Shown: piece after piece, positions 27,022 through 36,100 of the stretch
Layout: every line of letters starts with the position of its first letter
Numbering within the stretch: position 1 is the first letter of the stretch
Assembly: GCA_026390835.1 (NCBI GenBank)
Contig: JAPLFD010000016.1
Location: forward strand, 62,001 to 126,000
Source of the DNA: Sphingobacteriales bacterium
GTDB lineage: Bacteria > Bacteroidota > Bacteroidia > Sphingobacteriales > Sphingobacteriaceae
Length of the DNA stretch: 64,000 nucleotides
Direction: 5' to 3'
Program-made: the position numbers and the translations under genes
Notes under the pieces: model-generated
The model's database searches: none
Told to the model about the DNA's origin: nothing
The model's input: only the letters and a program-made list of their open reading frames with translations

Positions 27022-27764
27022 TGGAAAAAACAGTAGAACAAAAATTGCAAGCCCTATACGAGTTGCAAACTATCCATACCCAAATTGATAAAATCCGCCA
27101 AATTCGTGGCGAATTGCCTGTTGAAGTAGCCGATTTAGAAGATGATGTAGCCGGTTTAGAAACCCGTATCCAAAAAATAAAAGCCGATTTAGATGATTTG
27201 GAAGATGCGATTGTAACCCGCAAAAACACCATTAAAGAAGCCGGAGTTGCTATTAAAAAGTACGAGGCTCAATTAAACGAAGTAAAAAATAACCGCGAAT
27301 ACGAAGCCATTTCAAAAGAAGTAGAAATACAAGGTTTAGATATTCAGGTATCTGAAAAGAAAATTAAAGAGTTTGGTTTTGATATTGTTACCAAAACCGA
27401 GGTTTACGAGAAAGCTTTAGCCGATTTAGATGGTCGCAAAAAAGATTTAGAAATCAAACAATCGGAATTATCTGTAATTACTTCTGAAACCCAAAAAGAG
27501 GAAGAAGATTTAAGTAATAAAGCAGCCAAAGCAGAAATTCAAATTGACGAACGCCTATTATTTGCTTACCACCGTTTACGCGGAAACGCCAAAAATGGTT
27601 TAGCGGTAGTTACTATTCAGCGTGATTCTTGTTCTGGTTGTTTTAACCAAATACCACCTCAACGTCAGTCGGATATTCGCCAACACAAGAAAATAATTGT
27701 GTGCGAACATTGCGGACGTATTTTGGTTGATGAGGCTATTGCCGGAATTAAAGAAGAAGCGTAA
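27021..27764 (+). CDS. coiled-coil C4 zinc-ribbon protein (CdsZ-like)
   Basis: A 247-residue protein. A long antiparallel coiled coil (about 10-175, rich in Lys/Glu, with NREYEAISKEVE at the turn region) is followed by a C4 zinc ribbon with CSGCFNQIP and CEHCGRIL. The family has been called CdsZ or zinc-ribbon domain protein and is often beside nif3 genes. Proposed roles involve nucleic-acid or stress regulation; I cannot specify one here. Confidence 0.9.
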   Translation: MEKTVEQKLQALYELQTIHTQIDKIRQIRGELPVEVADLEDDVAGLETRIQKIKADLDDLEDAIVTRKNTIKEAGVAIKKYEAQLNEVKNNREYEAISKEVEIQGLDIQVSEKKIKEFGFDIVTKTEVYEKALADLDGRKKDLEIKQSELSVITSETQKEEEDLSNKAAKAEIQIDERLLFAYHRLRGNAKNGLAVVTIQRDSCSGCFNQIPPQRQSDIRQHKKIIVCEHCGRILVDEAIAGIKEEA

Positions 27765-27782
27765 AAATTGACAGTATATAAA

Positions 27783-27812
27783 AAAAGCGATCCAAAAGGG
27801 TCGCTTTTTTTG
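27783..27812. terminator. bidirectional terminator between the zinc-ribbon and KAS III genes
   Basis: GCGATCC pairs with GGGTCGC (one G-T wobble) around an AAAA loop, flanked by A- and T-runs. Confidence 0.8.
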
Positions 27813-27829
27813 TTTGTAGTACTGGTGTT

Positions 27830-28903
27830 TTAAAATTTATACACCACCGCATTAATATTCATACCGGCACCAACCGAGGCAAATACCACTGTATCGCCCT
27901 CGTTTAGTTCGTGGGTTTCCATATTGTTGCTAAGAATTAAATCGAGCATAGTAGGAATGGTGGCTACCGAGCTATTGCCTAGCGTGGCAATGGTCATCGG
28001 AATGGTTCCTTCTGGCATATCGCTTCTGTCATATAGTTTAAATAAACGCTTGGCAATAGCCTCATCCATTTTGCCATTGGCTTGGTGTACCAATACTTTT
28101 TTAATATCCGAAATATCTAAGCCCGCTCTATCAATGGCTTCTTTAATAACCAGTGGTACGTTGGTTAGGGCGTATTCGTAAATCTTCCGCCCATCCATTT
28201 TAATGTATAGCTCATTGCCTTTAACATCGGGGTTGCAAGATGGCCCGCAATACAAGTAATACGCTTCTTTTAAAGTATGTGATTGTGTTTTGTGTGCAAC
28301 AATTCCCGCGTTTGAATGGTTACGAGCTTCTAAAATAGTAGCTCCGGCACCATCGGCAAAAATCATACTATCTCGGTCGTAGGGATCGTTTACTCGTGAA
28401 AGTGTTTCACAGCCTACCACTAAAATGCGCTTGGCATCACCCGATTTTAAGAAATAATCGGCCTGAATAATACCTTGTACCCAGCCCGGGCAACCAAAAG
28501 GTAAATCGTAGGCTACGCAGTCTGGGTTTTCGATACCCAAATGGTGTTTTATTTTGGCTGCGATGCTAGGCATAAGTTGCACATGAGTGTCGCCCGCTTT
28601 TATATCTCCAAAGTTATGTGCAGCAATAATGTAGTCTAAGGTTTCCGGATCTATCCCAGCGCTTTTAATTGCCTCTGCAGCTGCTAAATAGCCTAAATCA
28701 GAAGCCATCTGATCGTCGTTGGCATAACGGCGCTCTTCTATTTCGGTTATATCTTTAAATTTCGAAATTATTTCGGCATTGTCTCTTTCAATGGCCTCTC
28801 CGGTTTTTTCAAAAAAACGATTTTTTAAAAAGGCATCGTTTTTTACCACTCGGCTCGGCAGATGGCTGCCTGTGCCAATAATTACAGATTTGATAGTACT
28901 CAT
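27830..28903 (-). CDS. 3-oxoacyl-ACP synthase III family protein
   Basis: A thiolase-fold condensing enzyme of 357 residues. The catalytic triad is visible as Cys138 (PFGCPGW), His273 (VHQANGKM) and Asn310 (TLGNSSVATIP), the arrangement of FabH-type ketosynthases. The DLPFGCPGW active-site loop differs from the DINAACSGF-like loop of housekeeping FabH. It may therefore be one of the extra KAS III-like enzymes common in Bacteroidota rather than the main initiator of fatty acid synthesis. No other fatty-acid genes are adjacent. It has its own promoter. Confidence 0.88.
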   Translation of the reverse strand: MSTIKSVIIGTGSHLPSRVVKNDAFLKNRFFEKTGEAIERDNAEIISKFKDITEIEERRYANDDQMASDLGYLAAAEAIKSAGIDPETLDYIIAAHNFGDIKAGDTHVQLMPSIAAKIKHHLGIENPDCVAYDLPFGCPGWVQGIIQADYFLKSGDAKRILVVGCETLSRVNDPYDRDSMIFADGAGATILEARNHSNAGIVAHKTQSHTLKEAYYLYCGPSCNPDVKGNELYIKMDGRKIYEYALTNVPLVIKEAIDRAGLDISDIKKVLVHQANGKMDEAIAKRLFKLYDRSDMPEGTIPMTIATLGNSSVATIPTMLDLILSNNMETHELNEGDTVVFASVGAGMNINAVVYKF

Positions 28904-28953
28904 AAGCTATTGTTTTAAAAATAGTAGCCTAATAAATACAAGCCACTACTAAA

Positions 28954-28985
28954 CAAACCTACTATTCTCTACACGGTAAAACAAA
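28954..28985 (-). promoter_or_regulatory. promoter of the KAS III gene (-33 TTTG and -7 TAGGTTTG)
   Basis: On the minus strand TTTG at 28985-28982 and TAGGTTTG at 28961-28954 are spaced by 20 bases, a good Bacteroidota sigma-ABfr-type promoter, about 50 bases before the ATG. Confidence 0.55.
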
Positions 28986-29056
28986 CTAGTTTAAGAGAAA
29001 CTGATTTATGGAAGTGTTTCATAGGTGCAAAAAAAGCTTAAATATGGTCTTCAAAC

Positions 29057-29701
29057 CTATTTCTGACTGTCGTCTATTAAAAAAACAAACAACTCTTTTG
29101 GGCCGTGTGCCCCTAACACTAAGGTCTTTTCAATATCGGCTGTTCTACTAGGCCCCGTAATGGCAGATACCATACTCGGTAGGGAGTTACCACATTGTTT
29201 TTTTAAGCGGTTAAAGCCATCTTTTAAATCGAGTACCAATTGAGAGGTATAGGCTAACACAATGTGCGTATCGGGATAAATACTCAACCGACGTCCGGCC
29301 GCCGATCGATTGCTTACCAAGATACTCCCATTGCGGGCAATAAGGGCTTCGCAAAGGGTTAGGCCCACTTCTGCATTTAAAAAATCGGTATCGCTGCTAT
29401 AAAATGGGTATTCGTAGGTATTTAAAATGCTTTGTAGTGCTGGTTCCCAGCAATACATTTTGCGCCATTTTTTTTCTTCGGCCAATTCTAAAAGTGTTTC
29501 AATAAACTGAATTTCGTTTTCGCAGTACAGAAAAGAACCAGCTACAGCCGTAAACTGTTCGGCAAACAAAACCTCTAAAAAATCGTCAGCCTTGTGATAT
29601 AGCGGAGCCTCTTCCAAATTGGGATAGGGGTTGTCTCGTTTATCCAGCAGGGCTTTGCGGATTTTTTTGAGCATTTTTTCTTTTGCCGTAGATTCTTTCA
29701 T
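29057..29701 (-). CDS. LUD domain protein (LutC/YkgG-like)
   Basis: A 214-residue alpha/beta protein with the LUD features CEALIARNGSILVSNRSAAGRRLSIYPDTHIVLAY and a C-terminal GPSRTADIEKTLVLGAHGPKEL. Known members act with LutA and LutB in lactate utilisation, but those genes are absent here. It lies 21 bases downstream of ftsH on the same strand and is probably cotranscribed with it. The role in this context is not known. Confidence 0.85.
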   Translation of the reverse strand: MKESTAKEKMLKKIRKALLDKRDNPYPNLEEAPLYHKADDFLEVLFAEQFTAVAGSFLYCENEIQFIETLLELAEEKKWRKMYCWEPALQSILNTYEYPFYSSDTDFLNAEVGLTLCEALIARNGSILVSNRSAAGRRLSIYPDTHIVLAYTSQLVLDLKDGFNRLKKQCGNSLPSMVSAITGPSRTADIEKTLVLGAHGPKELFVFLIDDSQK

Positions 29702-29722
29702 GTAAATTGATTAAGGCAGCTC

Positions 29723-31819
29723 TTAATCTTGTGATGAACGATTTTCGGGCAAATCGGCATTGTGGTCTATCATACCTTCGTTTTCCGCAACTTTTTTCTT
29801 CCGCGTTTTTTTGGCAGGAGTTTTATCGCCTCCATTTACAAACTCATCGTAAGTGGTGCGTGTTTCGAAAGGGCGTTTGCCCAGAATTTCCTCTAAATCC
29901 GATTGAAACAAAATTTCTTTTTCTAATAGCTTTTGAGCCAATTTTTCTAATCCATCTCGTTTTTCGGTGAGTAAATCTTTCGTCTTTTTATATACCTCCG
30001 CAATTAAGCCACGCACCTCATTGTCTATTAGTTCAGAGGTTTTTTCGGAGTAAGGCTTATTGAACTGGTATTCGCCCTGGTTATCGTTAAAAGACACGTT
30101 ACCTACTTTTTCGTTCATGCCATAAATCGTAACCATGGCATACGATAGCTTGGTGATGCGTTCTAGATCGTTTTGTGCGCCCGTAGATATTTTACCAAAC
30201 ACCAAATCTTCGGCTACTCGGCCACCCATGGTCATACACATGCCATCGGTTAGTTGTTCGGTAGTGTATAAAAACTGCTCTTTGGGCAAGTATTGTGCAT
30301 AACCCAAAGCAGCTACCCCACGAGGAACGATGGATACTTTTACCAATGGATCGGCATGTTCCAAGAACCAGCCCGCAATAGCATGGCCAGCTTCGTGATA
30401 GGCAACAATGCGCTTTTCTTCGGGAGATATGATTTTGTTTTTCTTTTCCAATCCACCAATTACGCGGTCAATTGCATCCTGAAAATCTTGCATATCTACT
30501 GCTTGTTTATCTTGTCTAGCGGCAATTAGTGCCGCCTCGTTGCACACGTTGGCAATTTCTGCTCCTGCAAAACCAGGCGTTTGCGCCGATAGTTTTTTGG
30601 CATCTACACCTTCGGCAAGTTTTATGGGTTTTAAGTGAACTTTAAAAATTTGTTCGCGACCCAACAAATCGGGTTTATCGATAGAAATTTGTCTATCAAA
30701 ACGACCTGGACGCAATAGGGCGCTATCTAATACATCGGGGCGGTTGGTGGCCGCTAAAATAATAATGCCCGAATCGGTGCCAAAACCATCCATTTCAACC
30801 AATAATTGGTTGAGGGTGTTTTCACGTTCGTCGTTACCACCCATCATGCTGTTTTTCCCACGTGCACGACCAATGGCATCAATTTCATCAATAAAAATAA
30901 TACAAGGTGCTTTGTCTTTGGCTTGTTTAAACAAATCGCGAACACGGGATGCCCCGACACCCACAAACATTTCTACAAAATCGGAACCCGATAGGGAGAA
31001 AAACGGTACTTGCGCTTCACCGGCAACGGCCTTAGCCATTAAGGTTTTACCGGTACCCGGCGAACCCACTAGTAAAGCGCCCTTCGGAATTTTACCACCC
31101 AAATTGGTGTATTTACCCGGATTTTTGAGGAAATCAACAATTTCCATCACTTCCTGTTTGGCTTCTTCAAGTCCGGCAACGTCGTTAAAGGTTACATTTA
31201 CCTGCGATTCTTTATCAAATAGGGTTGCTTTAGATTTTCCGATATTGAAAATCTGGCCACCACCACCACCTGAGCCACCGCCCATTTTGCGCATAATAAA
31301 CAACCAAATACCTACAAAAAGCAGAATGGGTACCACAATGGTCATAAACCAACCCGCCCACGGACTTTCTCTAGTTTCGAAAATTAATGGAGTACGCTGT
31401 TCTGCGGGAAGATCTTTCTCGGCCTCTCTTAATTTTGCTTGAAGTGCCTGATCAGAACCCTCGGTAAAATAAAATTGTGGACCAATATTGGGTGTTCCCA
31501 GAGAGTTTTTCTTTTGAAACTCTTTGTATTTGGCTTGGCTTAATCGATCTTTTTTAATGTAAACCTCTACGGTTAGCAAGTCTTGATTTTTGAAGGCCAC
31601 CAACTTTTCTACGTCACGGGATTTTAATACCTCGTTTTCAAATTTTTGATAGGAAATTTGTTTAACAGTATCGTTATTAAAAAAGAATTGAACCGCAAAA
31701 AGTCCTAAAACAATAGCGGCGTATAGCCACATAATGTTAAAGCGGGGTGGTTTGGGAACAATTTTTTTCCCTGGTATTTTCTTCACCGATTTTGGTGTGC
31801 TTGATTTATTTTCTTTCAT
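29723..31819 (-). CDS. ftsH: ATP-dependent zinc metalloprotease FtsH
   Basis: A membrane-bound AAA+ protease that degrades unfolded membrane proteins and regulators. The start at 31819 (MKENKSSTPKS, 698 residues) is chosen; a longer frame to 31876 would run into the rsfS coding end. Order: Lys-rich cytoplasmic tip, helix about 32-50, periplasmic FtsH_ext domain and second helix (WFMTIVVPILLFVGIWLFI). A Gly-rich linker, Walker A (GSPGTGKTLMAKA) and the SRH region (ATNRPDVLDSALLRPGRFD) follow, then the zinc motif HEAGHAIAGW. The C-terminus is Lys-rich and variable. Confidence 0.97.
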   Translation of the reverse strand: MKENKSSTPKSVKKIPGKKIVPKPPRFNIMWLYAAIVLGLFAVQFFFNNDTVKQISYQKFENEVLKSRDVEKLVAFKNQDLLTVEVYIKKDRLSQAKYKEFQKKNSLGTPNIGPQFYFTEGSDQALQAKLREAEKDLPAEQRTPLIFETRESPWAGWFMTIVVPILLFVGIWLFIMRKMGGGSGGGGGQIFNIGKSKATLFDKESQVNVTFNDVAGLEEAKQEVMEIVDFLKNPGKYTNLGGKIPKGALLVGSPGTGKTLMAKAVAGEAQVPFFSLSGSDFVEMFVGVGASRVRDLFKQAKDKAPCIIFIDEIDAIGRARGKNSMMGGNDERENTLNQLLVEMDGFGTDSGIIILAATNRPDVLDSALLRPGRFDRQISIDKPDLLGREQIFKVHLKPIKLAEGVDAKKLSAQTPGFAGAEIANVCNEAALIAARQDKQAVDMQDFQDAIDRVIGGLEKKNKIISPEEKRIVAYHEAGHAIAGWFLEHADPLVKVSIVPRGVAALGYAQYLPKEQFLYTTEQLTDGMCMTMGGRVAEDLVFGKISTGAQNDLERITKLSYAMVTIYGMNEKVGNVSFNDNQGEYQFNKPYSEKTSELIDNEVRGLIAEVYKKTKDLLTEKRDGLEKLAQKLLEKEILFQSDLEEILGKRPFETRTTYDEFVNGGDKTPAKKTRKKKVAENEGMIDHNADLPENRSSQD

Positions 31820-31836
31820 ATAATTTTGCTGTGTAA

Positions 31837-32211
31837 TTAAGCGCTTTGGTACGATTCTATTTCGGCATCGCCCCAAAGTTCTTCTAGGCCATAAAATTGG
31901 CGTTTATCTGTTTTAAAAATATGTACAACAACATCCACATAGTCTAATAAAATCCATTCTGCGTGTTGTTGACCCTCTTTTCTCCAAGGATCTACCTTAA
32001 AGGCTTTGTACAATTCTTCTTCTACGCTTAAGGCTAATGCCCGTATTTGTGGAGCCGATTCGGCATGACAAACTACATAATAGTCGGCCACCGCCGCGTG
32101 AATATTTCGCAGATCTAAGCGAACAATATCATTTCCCTTTTTCTCTTGCATCCCATGAATTACCATCTCTGAAATTCGGGTTGATTCTTGAACAGCTTTA
32201 GTTTTTACCAT
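31837..32211 (-). CDS. rsfS: ribosomal silencing factor RsfS
   Basis: A 124-residue protein of the DUF143/Iojap family. It binds ribosomal protein L14 and blocks subunit joining when nutrients are short. Conserved parts are DIVRLDLRNIHAAVADYYVVCHAES, DPWRKEGQQHAEWILLDYVDVVVHIF and a C-terminal YGLEELWGDAE. It is directly upstream of ftsH (17 bases) and divergent from birA, an order common in Bacteroidota. Confidence 0.95.
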   Translation of the reverse strand: MVKTKAVQESTRISEMVIHGMQEKKGNDIVRLDLRNIHAAVADYYVVCHAESAPQIRALALSVEEELYKAFKVDPWRKEGQQHAEWILLDYVDVVVHIFKTDKRQFYGLEELWGDAEIESYQSA

Positions 32212-32221
32212 TAAATAAATT

Positions 32222-32229
32222 TAGTTTTG
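32222..32229 (+). promoter_or_regulatory. -7 promoter element for birA
   Basis: TAGTTTTG matches TAnnTTTG, 26 bases before the proposed birA TTG start, in the divergent rsfS-birA spacer. Confidence 0.4.
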
Positions 32230-32255
32230 CTTGTATTAAACTGAGGGCTTAACTC

Positions 32256-33026
32256 TTGCAAAATAACACTTTTTCAGCATTATTTATTGGTCAAAATTTG
32301 GTTAAACTTTCTAGTGTAGCCTCCACGAATAATTATTTAAAAGAACTAGTGTCAAATTCTGGGCCACTTACCGAGGGTACTGTAATTATGGCAGACCATC
32401 AGTTTGCCGGTAAGGGCCAATTACAGCATGTTTGGGAGAGTGAAGCCGGCAAAAACCTTACCATTAGCATTTTATTAAAACCAACCTTCTTACCTGTGGG
32501 GCAACAGTTTGAGTTAAACAAAGTAGTTTCTTTAGCGCTTTTAGATGTATTAAAGCCACTATTTGGTGCTAAGGTATCGATAAAATGGCCCAACGACATT
32601 TTGGTGTCTGGCAAAAAAATAGCCGGAATATTAATTGAAAACAGTGTGCAGGGTAGCCGATGGAAACATGCCGTGGTAGGTATCGGACTAAATGTCAACC
32701 AAACTCAATTTTCGCCGAATTTGACAAGAGCCACCTCCATAAAAAATGTTTTACAAACCGAGTATAATTTAAACAGTTTATTGCCCGACCTTTGTGTGGC
32801 ATTGGAAAGGCGATATTTACAACTACGAGCACAAAAATTTGCCGATTTACATCGCGATTACCTGCAGCATTTGTTTAAATTTGGCGAACAAAGCAAATTT
32901 AAAGTGGGCGATGAGGTGATAGAGGCCGAAATTATGGGAGTAAGCCCCACTGGTTTGTTGGAGCTACACACCTCAAGGGGAACCCGAACATTTGGTTTTA
33001 AAGAAATTACTTTTTGTTTTGACTAA
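32256..33026 (+). CDS. birA: biotin-[acetyl-CoA-carboxylase] ligase
   Basis: Activates biotin to biotinyl-AMP and transfers it to the carrier protein of biotin enzymes. The frame opens at TTG 32256 (256 residues). It has the ligase core with SVASTNNYL, ADHQFAGKGQLQHVWESEAGKNLTIS and KWPNDILVSGKKIAGILIE, including the biotinyl-AMP loop region GKGQLQ in place of GRGRRG. A small SH3-like C-terminal domain follows. There is no N-terminal helix-turn-helix, so it is a monofunctional enzyme and not the BirA repressor type. Confidence 0.93.
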   Translation: MQNNTFSALFIGQNLVKLSSVASTNNYLKELVSNSGPLTEGTVIMADHQFAGKGQLQHVWESEAGKNLTISILLKPTFLPVGQQFELNKVVSLALLDVLKPLFGAKVSIKWPNDILVSGKKIAGILIENSVQGSRWKHAVVGIGLNVNQTQFSPNLTRATSIKNVLQTEYNLNSLLPDLCVALERRYLQLRAQKFADLHRDYLQHLFKFGEQSKFKVGDEVIEAEIMGVSPTGLLELHTSRGTRTFGFKEITFCFD

Positions 33027-33032
33027 ACACCT

Positions 33033-35015
33033 ATGAAAAAATTATATACGCTACTCTTAGTATTGCTTGTTTTACAAAGCCAGGCACAAATAGAAAATCC
33101 GGTAAAATGGACCTATAGTGCACAGAAAATCGGTAAAAACGAGGCTAATGTTCTCATAAAAGCTGATATTCAAAAAGGCTGGCACCTCTATTCACAATTT
33201 ATAGAAGACGGTGGACCGATTCCTACCTCCTTTATTTTTAGCCCCTCTAAAGACTACCAATTACTGGGAAAGGTGAGCGAAAGCCCAAAGGCTGTTATAG
33301 CTTTTGACCCCAACTTTGGGATGAAAATAGCTTGGCACGAAACGCAAGTAACCTTTAACCAAAAAATAAAAACCACCAGTGATAAGTTTACCCTAAAGGG
33401 TGTGTTGGAATATACGGTTTGTAATGACAACAAATGCTTACCGCCCACCGAACAGGAATTTAGCATTTTGGTTGATGTGTCTGAAATTGCTCCGGTTAGC
33501 CTGGTTGATACAGCTGTAGCCAGTGAGGTAAAAATTACGCCTAAATTGGATGAGCCAAAGACTATTGCCGCTCCCGAGAACAGCGATTCTCTTTGGGCAA
33601 TTTTCATAGCCGGTTTTTTAGGCGGTTTGGCTGCGTTTTTTATGCCCTGCATTTATCCCATGATTCCATTAACCGTTTCTTTCTTTACCAAGAAATCGGG
33701 CTCAAGGGCAAAGGGAATACGCAGTGCAGTGCTTTATGGAATTTTTATTGTGGCCATATATGTAAGCCTTGGATTAATTATTACCGTACTATTTGGCACT
33801 TCGGCCTTAAATGAGGCAGCCAGTAGTGCCACCTTTAACCTGTTATTTTTTGGCTTGCTGCTCATTTTTGCACTTTCGTTTTTGGGAGCTTTTGAAATTA
33901 CCTTACCGGCAGCATTGGTAAATAAAATGGACGCAGAATCGAATAGAAGCGGTTTAATTGGCTTGTTTTTCATGTCATTCACGCTGGCTTTGGTTTCTTT
34001 TTCGTGTACCGGTCCTATTATTGGTACGCTGTTGGTAGATGCAGTTTCTAAAGGAGCTTACCTTGGTCCGGCTATGGGGATGTTTGGTTTTTCATTAGCG
34101 CTAGCTATTCCATTTACGCTGTTTGCCATTTTCCCATCGTGGTTAAAAGAAATGCCCAAATCGGGCGGTTGGCTAAATACGGTAAAGGTTTCTTTGGGAT
34201 TTTTAGAGTTGGCCTTAGCCTTTAAGTTTTTATCTAACGTAGATTTAGCCTACCATTGGGGGGTATTGAATCGTGATATTTTCTTGATTATTTGGATTGT
34301 GATTTTTGCCTTTTGGGGTTTGTACCTATTGGGTAAAATTAAATTAGCCCACGATAGCGATTTATCGTTTATCTCATTAACCAGACTGCTTTTCGCTATG
34401 TTAATTTGGAGTTTTACCCTGTATATGGTTCCCGGCTTATGGGGTGCGCCTCTTAAGGCCATCAACGCTTGGTTGCCTCCGGCAAGTACCCAAGAATTCG
34501 ATTTATACAGCAAGCAGTTTACAGGGAGCGTTTCTACAGAAACAGCTACTAAGAAATACGCTAACCTATTTCATGCGCCATACGGGTTAAATGCCTATTA
34601 CGATTATGAGGAAGGATTGGCTGCCGCTAAACAACAAAACAAACCCATTTTACTAGATTTTACCGGATGGAGTTGTACCAATTGCCGCAAAATGGAAGCA
34701 AGCGTTTGGGCTGATGCCGAAGTGTTGAAGCGATTAAAAAACGACTATATCCTCATCTCTTTATATGTAGATGATAAAACAGCATTGGCTGAAAACGAAA
34801 AGTATACCTCGACATTTAGCGGTAGAACTATTAAAACCATCGGTCAAAAATGGAGCGATTTTCAGGCCAGCACTTTTGGTACCAATTCTCAGCCGTATTA
34901 CGTGTTGGTAGATACCGAGGGTAAACAATTAGTGGCACCACAGGCATTTAATTTGGATATTAATAATTATATCCGTTTTTTAGACAGCGGTAAGGCGGCG
35001 TTTAACAAAAAATAA
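33033..35015 (+). CDS. DsbD-like thiol:disulfide interchange protein (CcdA + thioredoxin)
   Basis: Passes reducing power from the cytoplasm to the periplasm. The 660-residue protein has a signal peptide (to QSQAQ, about 1-19) and a DsbD-like N-terminal domain (about 20-165). A CcdA/DsbD membrane domain of about eight helices (about 190-490) has Cys residues in FFMPCIYPMIP and VSFSCTGPIIG. A C-terminal thioredoxin-like domain carries GWSCTNCRKM (Cys548 and Cys551). It is therefore a full three-domain DsbD. It starts 6 bases after birA and is followed 2 bases later by pfkA. Confidence 0.92.
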   Translation: MKKLYTLLLVLLVLQSQAQIENPVKWTYSAQKIGKNEANVLIKADIQKGWHLYSQFIEDGGPIPTSFIFSPSKDYQLLGKVSESPKAVIAFDPNFGMKIAWHETQVTFNQKIKTTSDKFTLKGVLEYTVCNDNKCLPPTEQEFSILVDVSEIAPVSLVDTAVASEVKITPKLDEPKTIAAPENSDSLWAIFIAGFLGGLAAFFMPCIYPMIPLTVSFFTKKSGSRAKGIRSAVLYGIFIVAIYVSLGLIITVLFGTSALNEAASSATFNLLFFGLLLIFALSFLGAFEITLPAALVNKMDAESNRSGLIGLFFMSFTLALVSFSCTGPIIGTLLVDAVSKGAYLGPAMGMFGFSLALAIPFTLFAIFPSWLKEMPKSGGWLNTVKVSLGFLELALAFKFLSNVDLAYHWGVLNRDIFLIIWIVIFAFWGLYLLGKIKLAHDSDLSFISLTRLLFAMLIWSFTLYMVPGLWGAPLKAINAWLPPASTQEFDLYSKQFTGSVSTETATKKYANLFHAPYGLNAYYDYEEGLAAAKQQNKPILLDFTGWSCTNCRKMEASVWADAEVLKRLKNDYILISLYVDDKTALAENEKYTSTFSGRTIKTIGQKWSDFQASTFGTNSQPYYVLVDTEGKQLVAPQAFNLDINNYIRFLDSGKAAFNKK

Positions 35016-35017
35016 GC

Positions 35018-35995
35018 ATGAAATCAATTAAAAAAATAGGGGTTTTTACCTCAGGGGGCGATTCCCCGGGTATGAATGCAGCCATTCGGGCTGTAGTAAG
35101 AACCGGATTGTATTACAACCTCGAAGTGGTGGGTATTATGAGGGGGTTCGAGGGCTTAATTACCGGCGAAATTATTCCGATGGATCGCAAATCGGTAGCC
35201 AATATTGTACAACGCGGGGGCACCATTTTAAAAACTGCCCGTAGCGATGATTTTAGAACTGTTGAGGGCCGTAAAAAAGCTTTCGAAAATGTTAAAAAGC
35301 ACGGTATAGATGCCTTGGTGTGCATTGGTGGCGATGGTACCTTTACCGGAGCCAGTATTTTTATCGAGGAGTTTGATGTACCCATTATGGGTCTTCCGGG
35401 TACTATTGATAACGATTTAATAGGCACCGATTTTACCATTGGTTACGATACCGCCATCAACACTGTGGTGGATGCGGTAGATAAAATTCGCGATACTGCC
35501 GAATCACATGACCGCTTGTTTATTGTAGAAGTTATGGGACGAGATTCGGGTCTTATTGCGCTAAGAAGCGGTATTGGTACCGGTGCCGAAGCCATTTTAA
35601 TTCCAGAAACCAAAACCGACATTACTCATTTATTAGAGCGCTTAGAATCGGGTAGAAAAGATAAATCTTCCAAAATTATCATTGTAGCCGAAGGCGATGA
35701 GGTAGGCGGCGCTTTTGTAGTAGCAAATGCGGTAAAAGAAAAATTTCCGAGCATTGATACCCGTGTGTCTATTTTGGGCCATATGCAGCGTGGCGGTAGC
35801 CCATCGTGTATGGACAGAGTATTGGCCAGCCGCTTGGGCGTGGGTGCAGTAGAAGCACTTTTAGCAAACCGCCGAGGCGAAATGTTGGGTTTGGTAAATA
35901 ACGAAATTCAATATACTCCTTTCAAACAAGCCATAAAACACCTGGGTGAAGTAGATACCAATCTGCTAAAAATCGTCGATATTTTATCCCTATAA
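35018..35995 (+). CDS. pfkA: ATP-dependent 6-phosphofructokinase
   Basis: Glycolytic enzyme making fructose 1,6-bisphosphate. The 325-residue length is that of the bacterial PfkA type. Motifs: FTSGGDSPGMNAAIR (ATP loop), CIGGDGTFTGA, LPGTIDNDLIGTDFTIG with the catalytic Asp, VEVMGRDSG, and LGHMQRGGSPSCMDRVLA. GGDGT rather than GGDDT at the ATP site is the ATP-using version. It is the last gene of a birA-dsbD-pfkA run. Confidence 0.97.
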   Translation: MKSIKKIGVFTSGGDSPGMNAAIRAVVRTGLYYNLEVVGIMRGFEGLITGEIIPMDRKSVANIVQRGGTILKTARSDDFRTVEGRKKAFENVKKHGIDALVCIGGDGTFTGASIFIEEFDVPIMGLPGTIDNDLIGTDFTIGYDTAINTVVDAVDKIRDTAESHDRLFIVEVMGRDSGLIALRSGIGTGAEAILIPETKTDITHLLERLESGRKDKSSKIIIVAEGDEVGGAFVVANAVKEKFPSIDTRVSILGHMQRGGSPSCMDRVLASRLGVGAVEALLANRRGEMLGLVNNEIQYTPFKQAIKHLGEVDTNLLKIVDILSL

Positions 35996-36036
35996 TCAAT
36001 TTTTAGCTTTTAGTTTTTTAATTATCAAGGTTTTAC

Positions 36037-36044
36037 TATCTTTG
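36037..36044 (+). promoter_or_regulatory. -7 promoter element for the rpsP cluster
   Basis: TATCTTTG is a perfect TAnnTTTG match, 57 bases before the rpsP ATG. The transcript leader would start in a locally GC-rich segment (GTCGCCCCGCAGTAGGAGAC) that could fold. Confidence 0.55.
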
Positions 36045-36100
36045 TCGCCCCGCAGTAGGAGACTCCGGGAAATATGTTGGATACATAAAACTTAAAAAAC

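Noticed and set aside
30744-31442. A 232-codon plus-strand frame opposite ftsH.
   Set aside because: It mirrors conserved AAA+ codons of ftsH; composition and lack of similarity indicate a chance frame.
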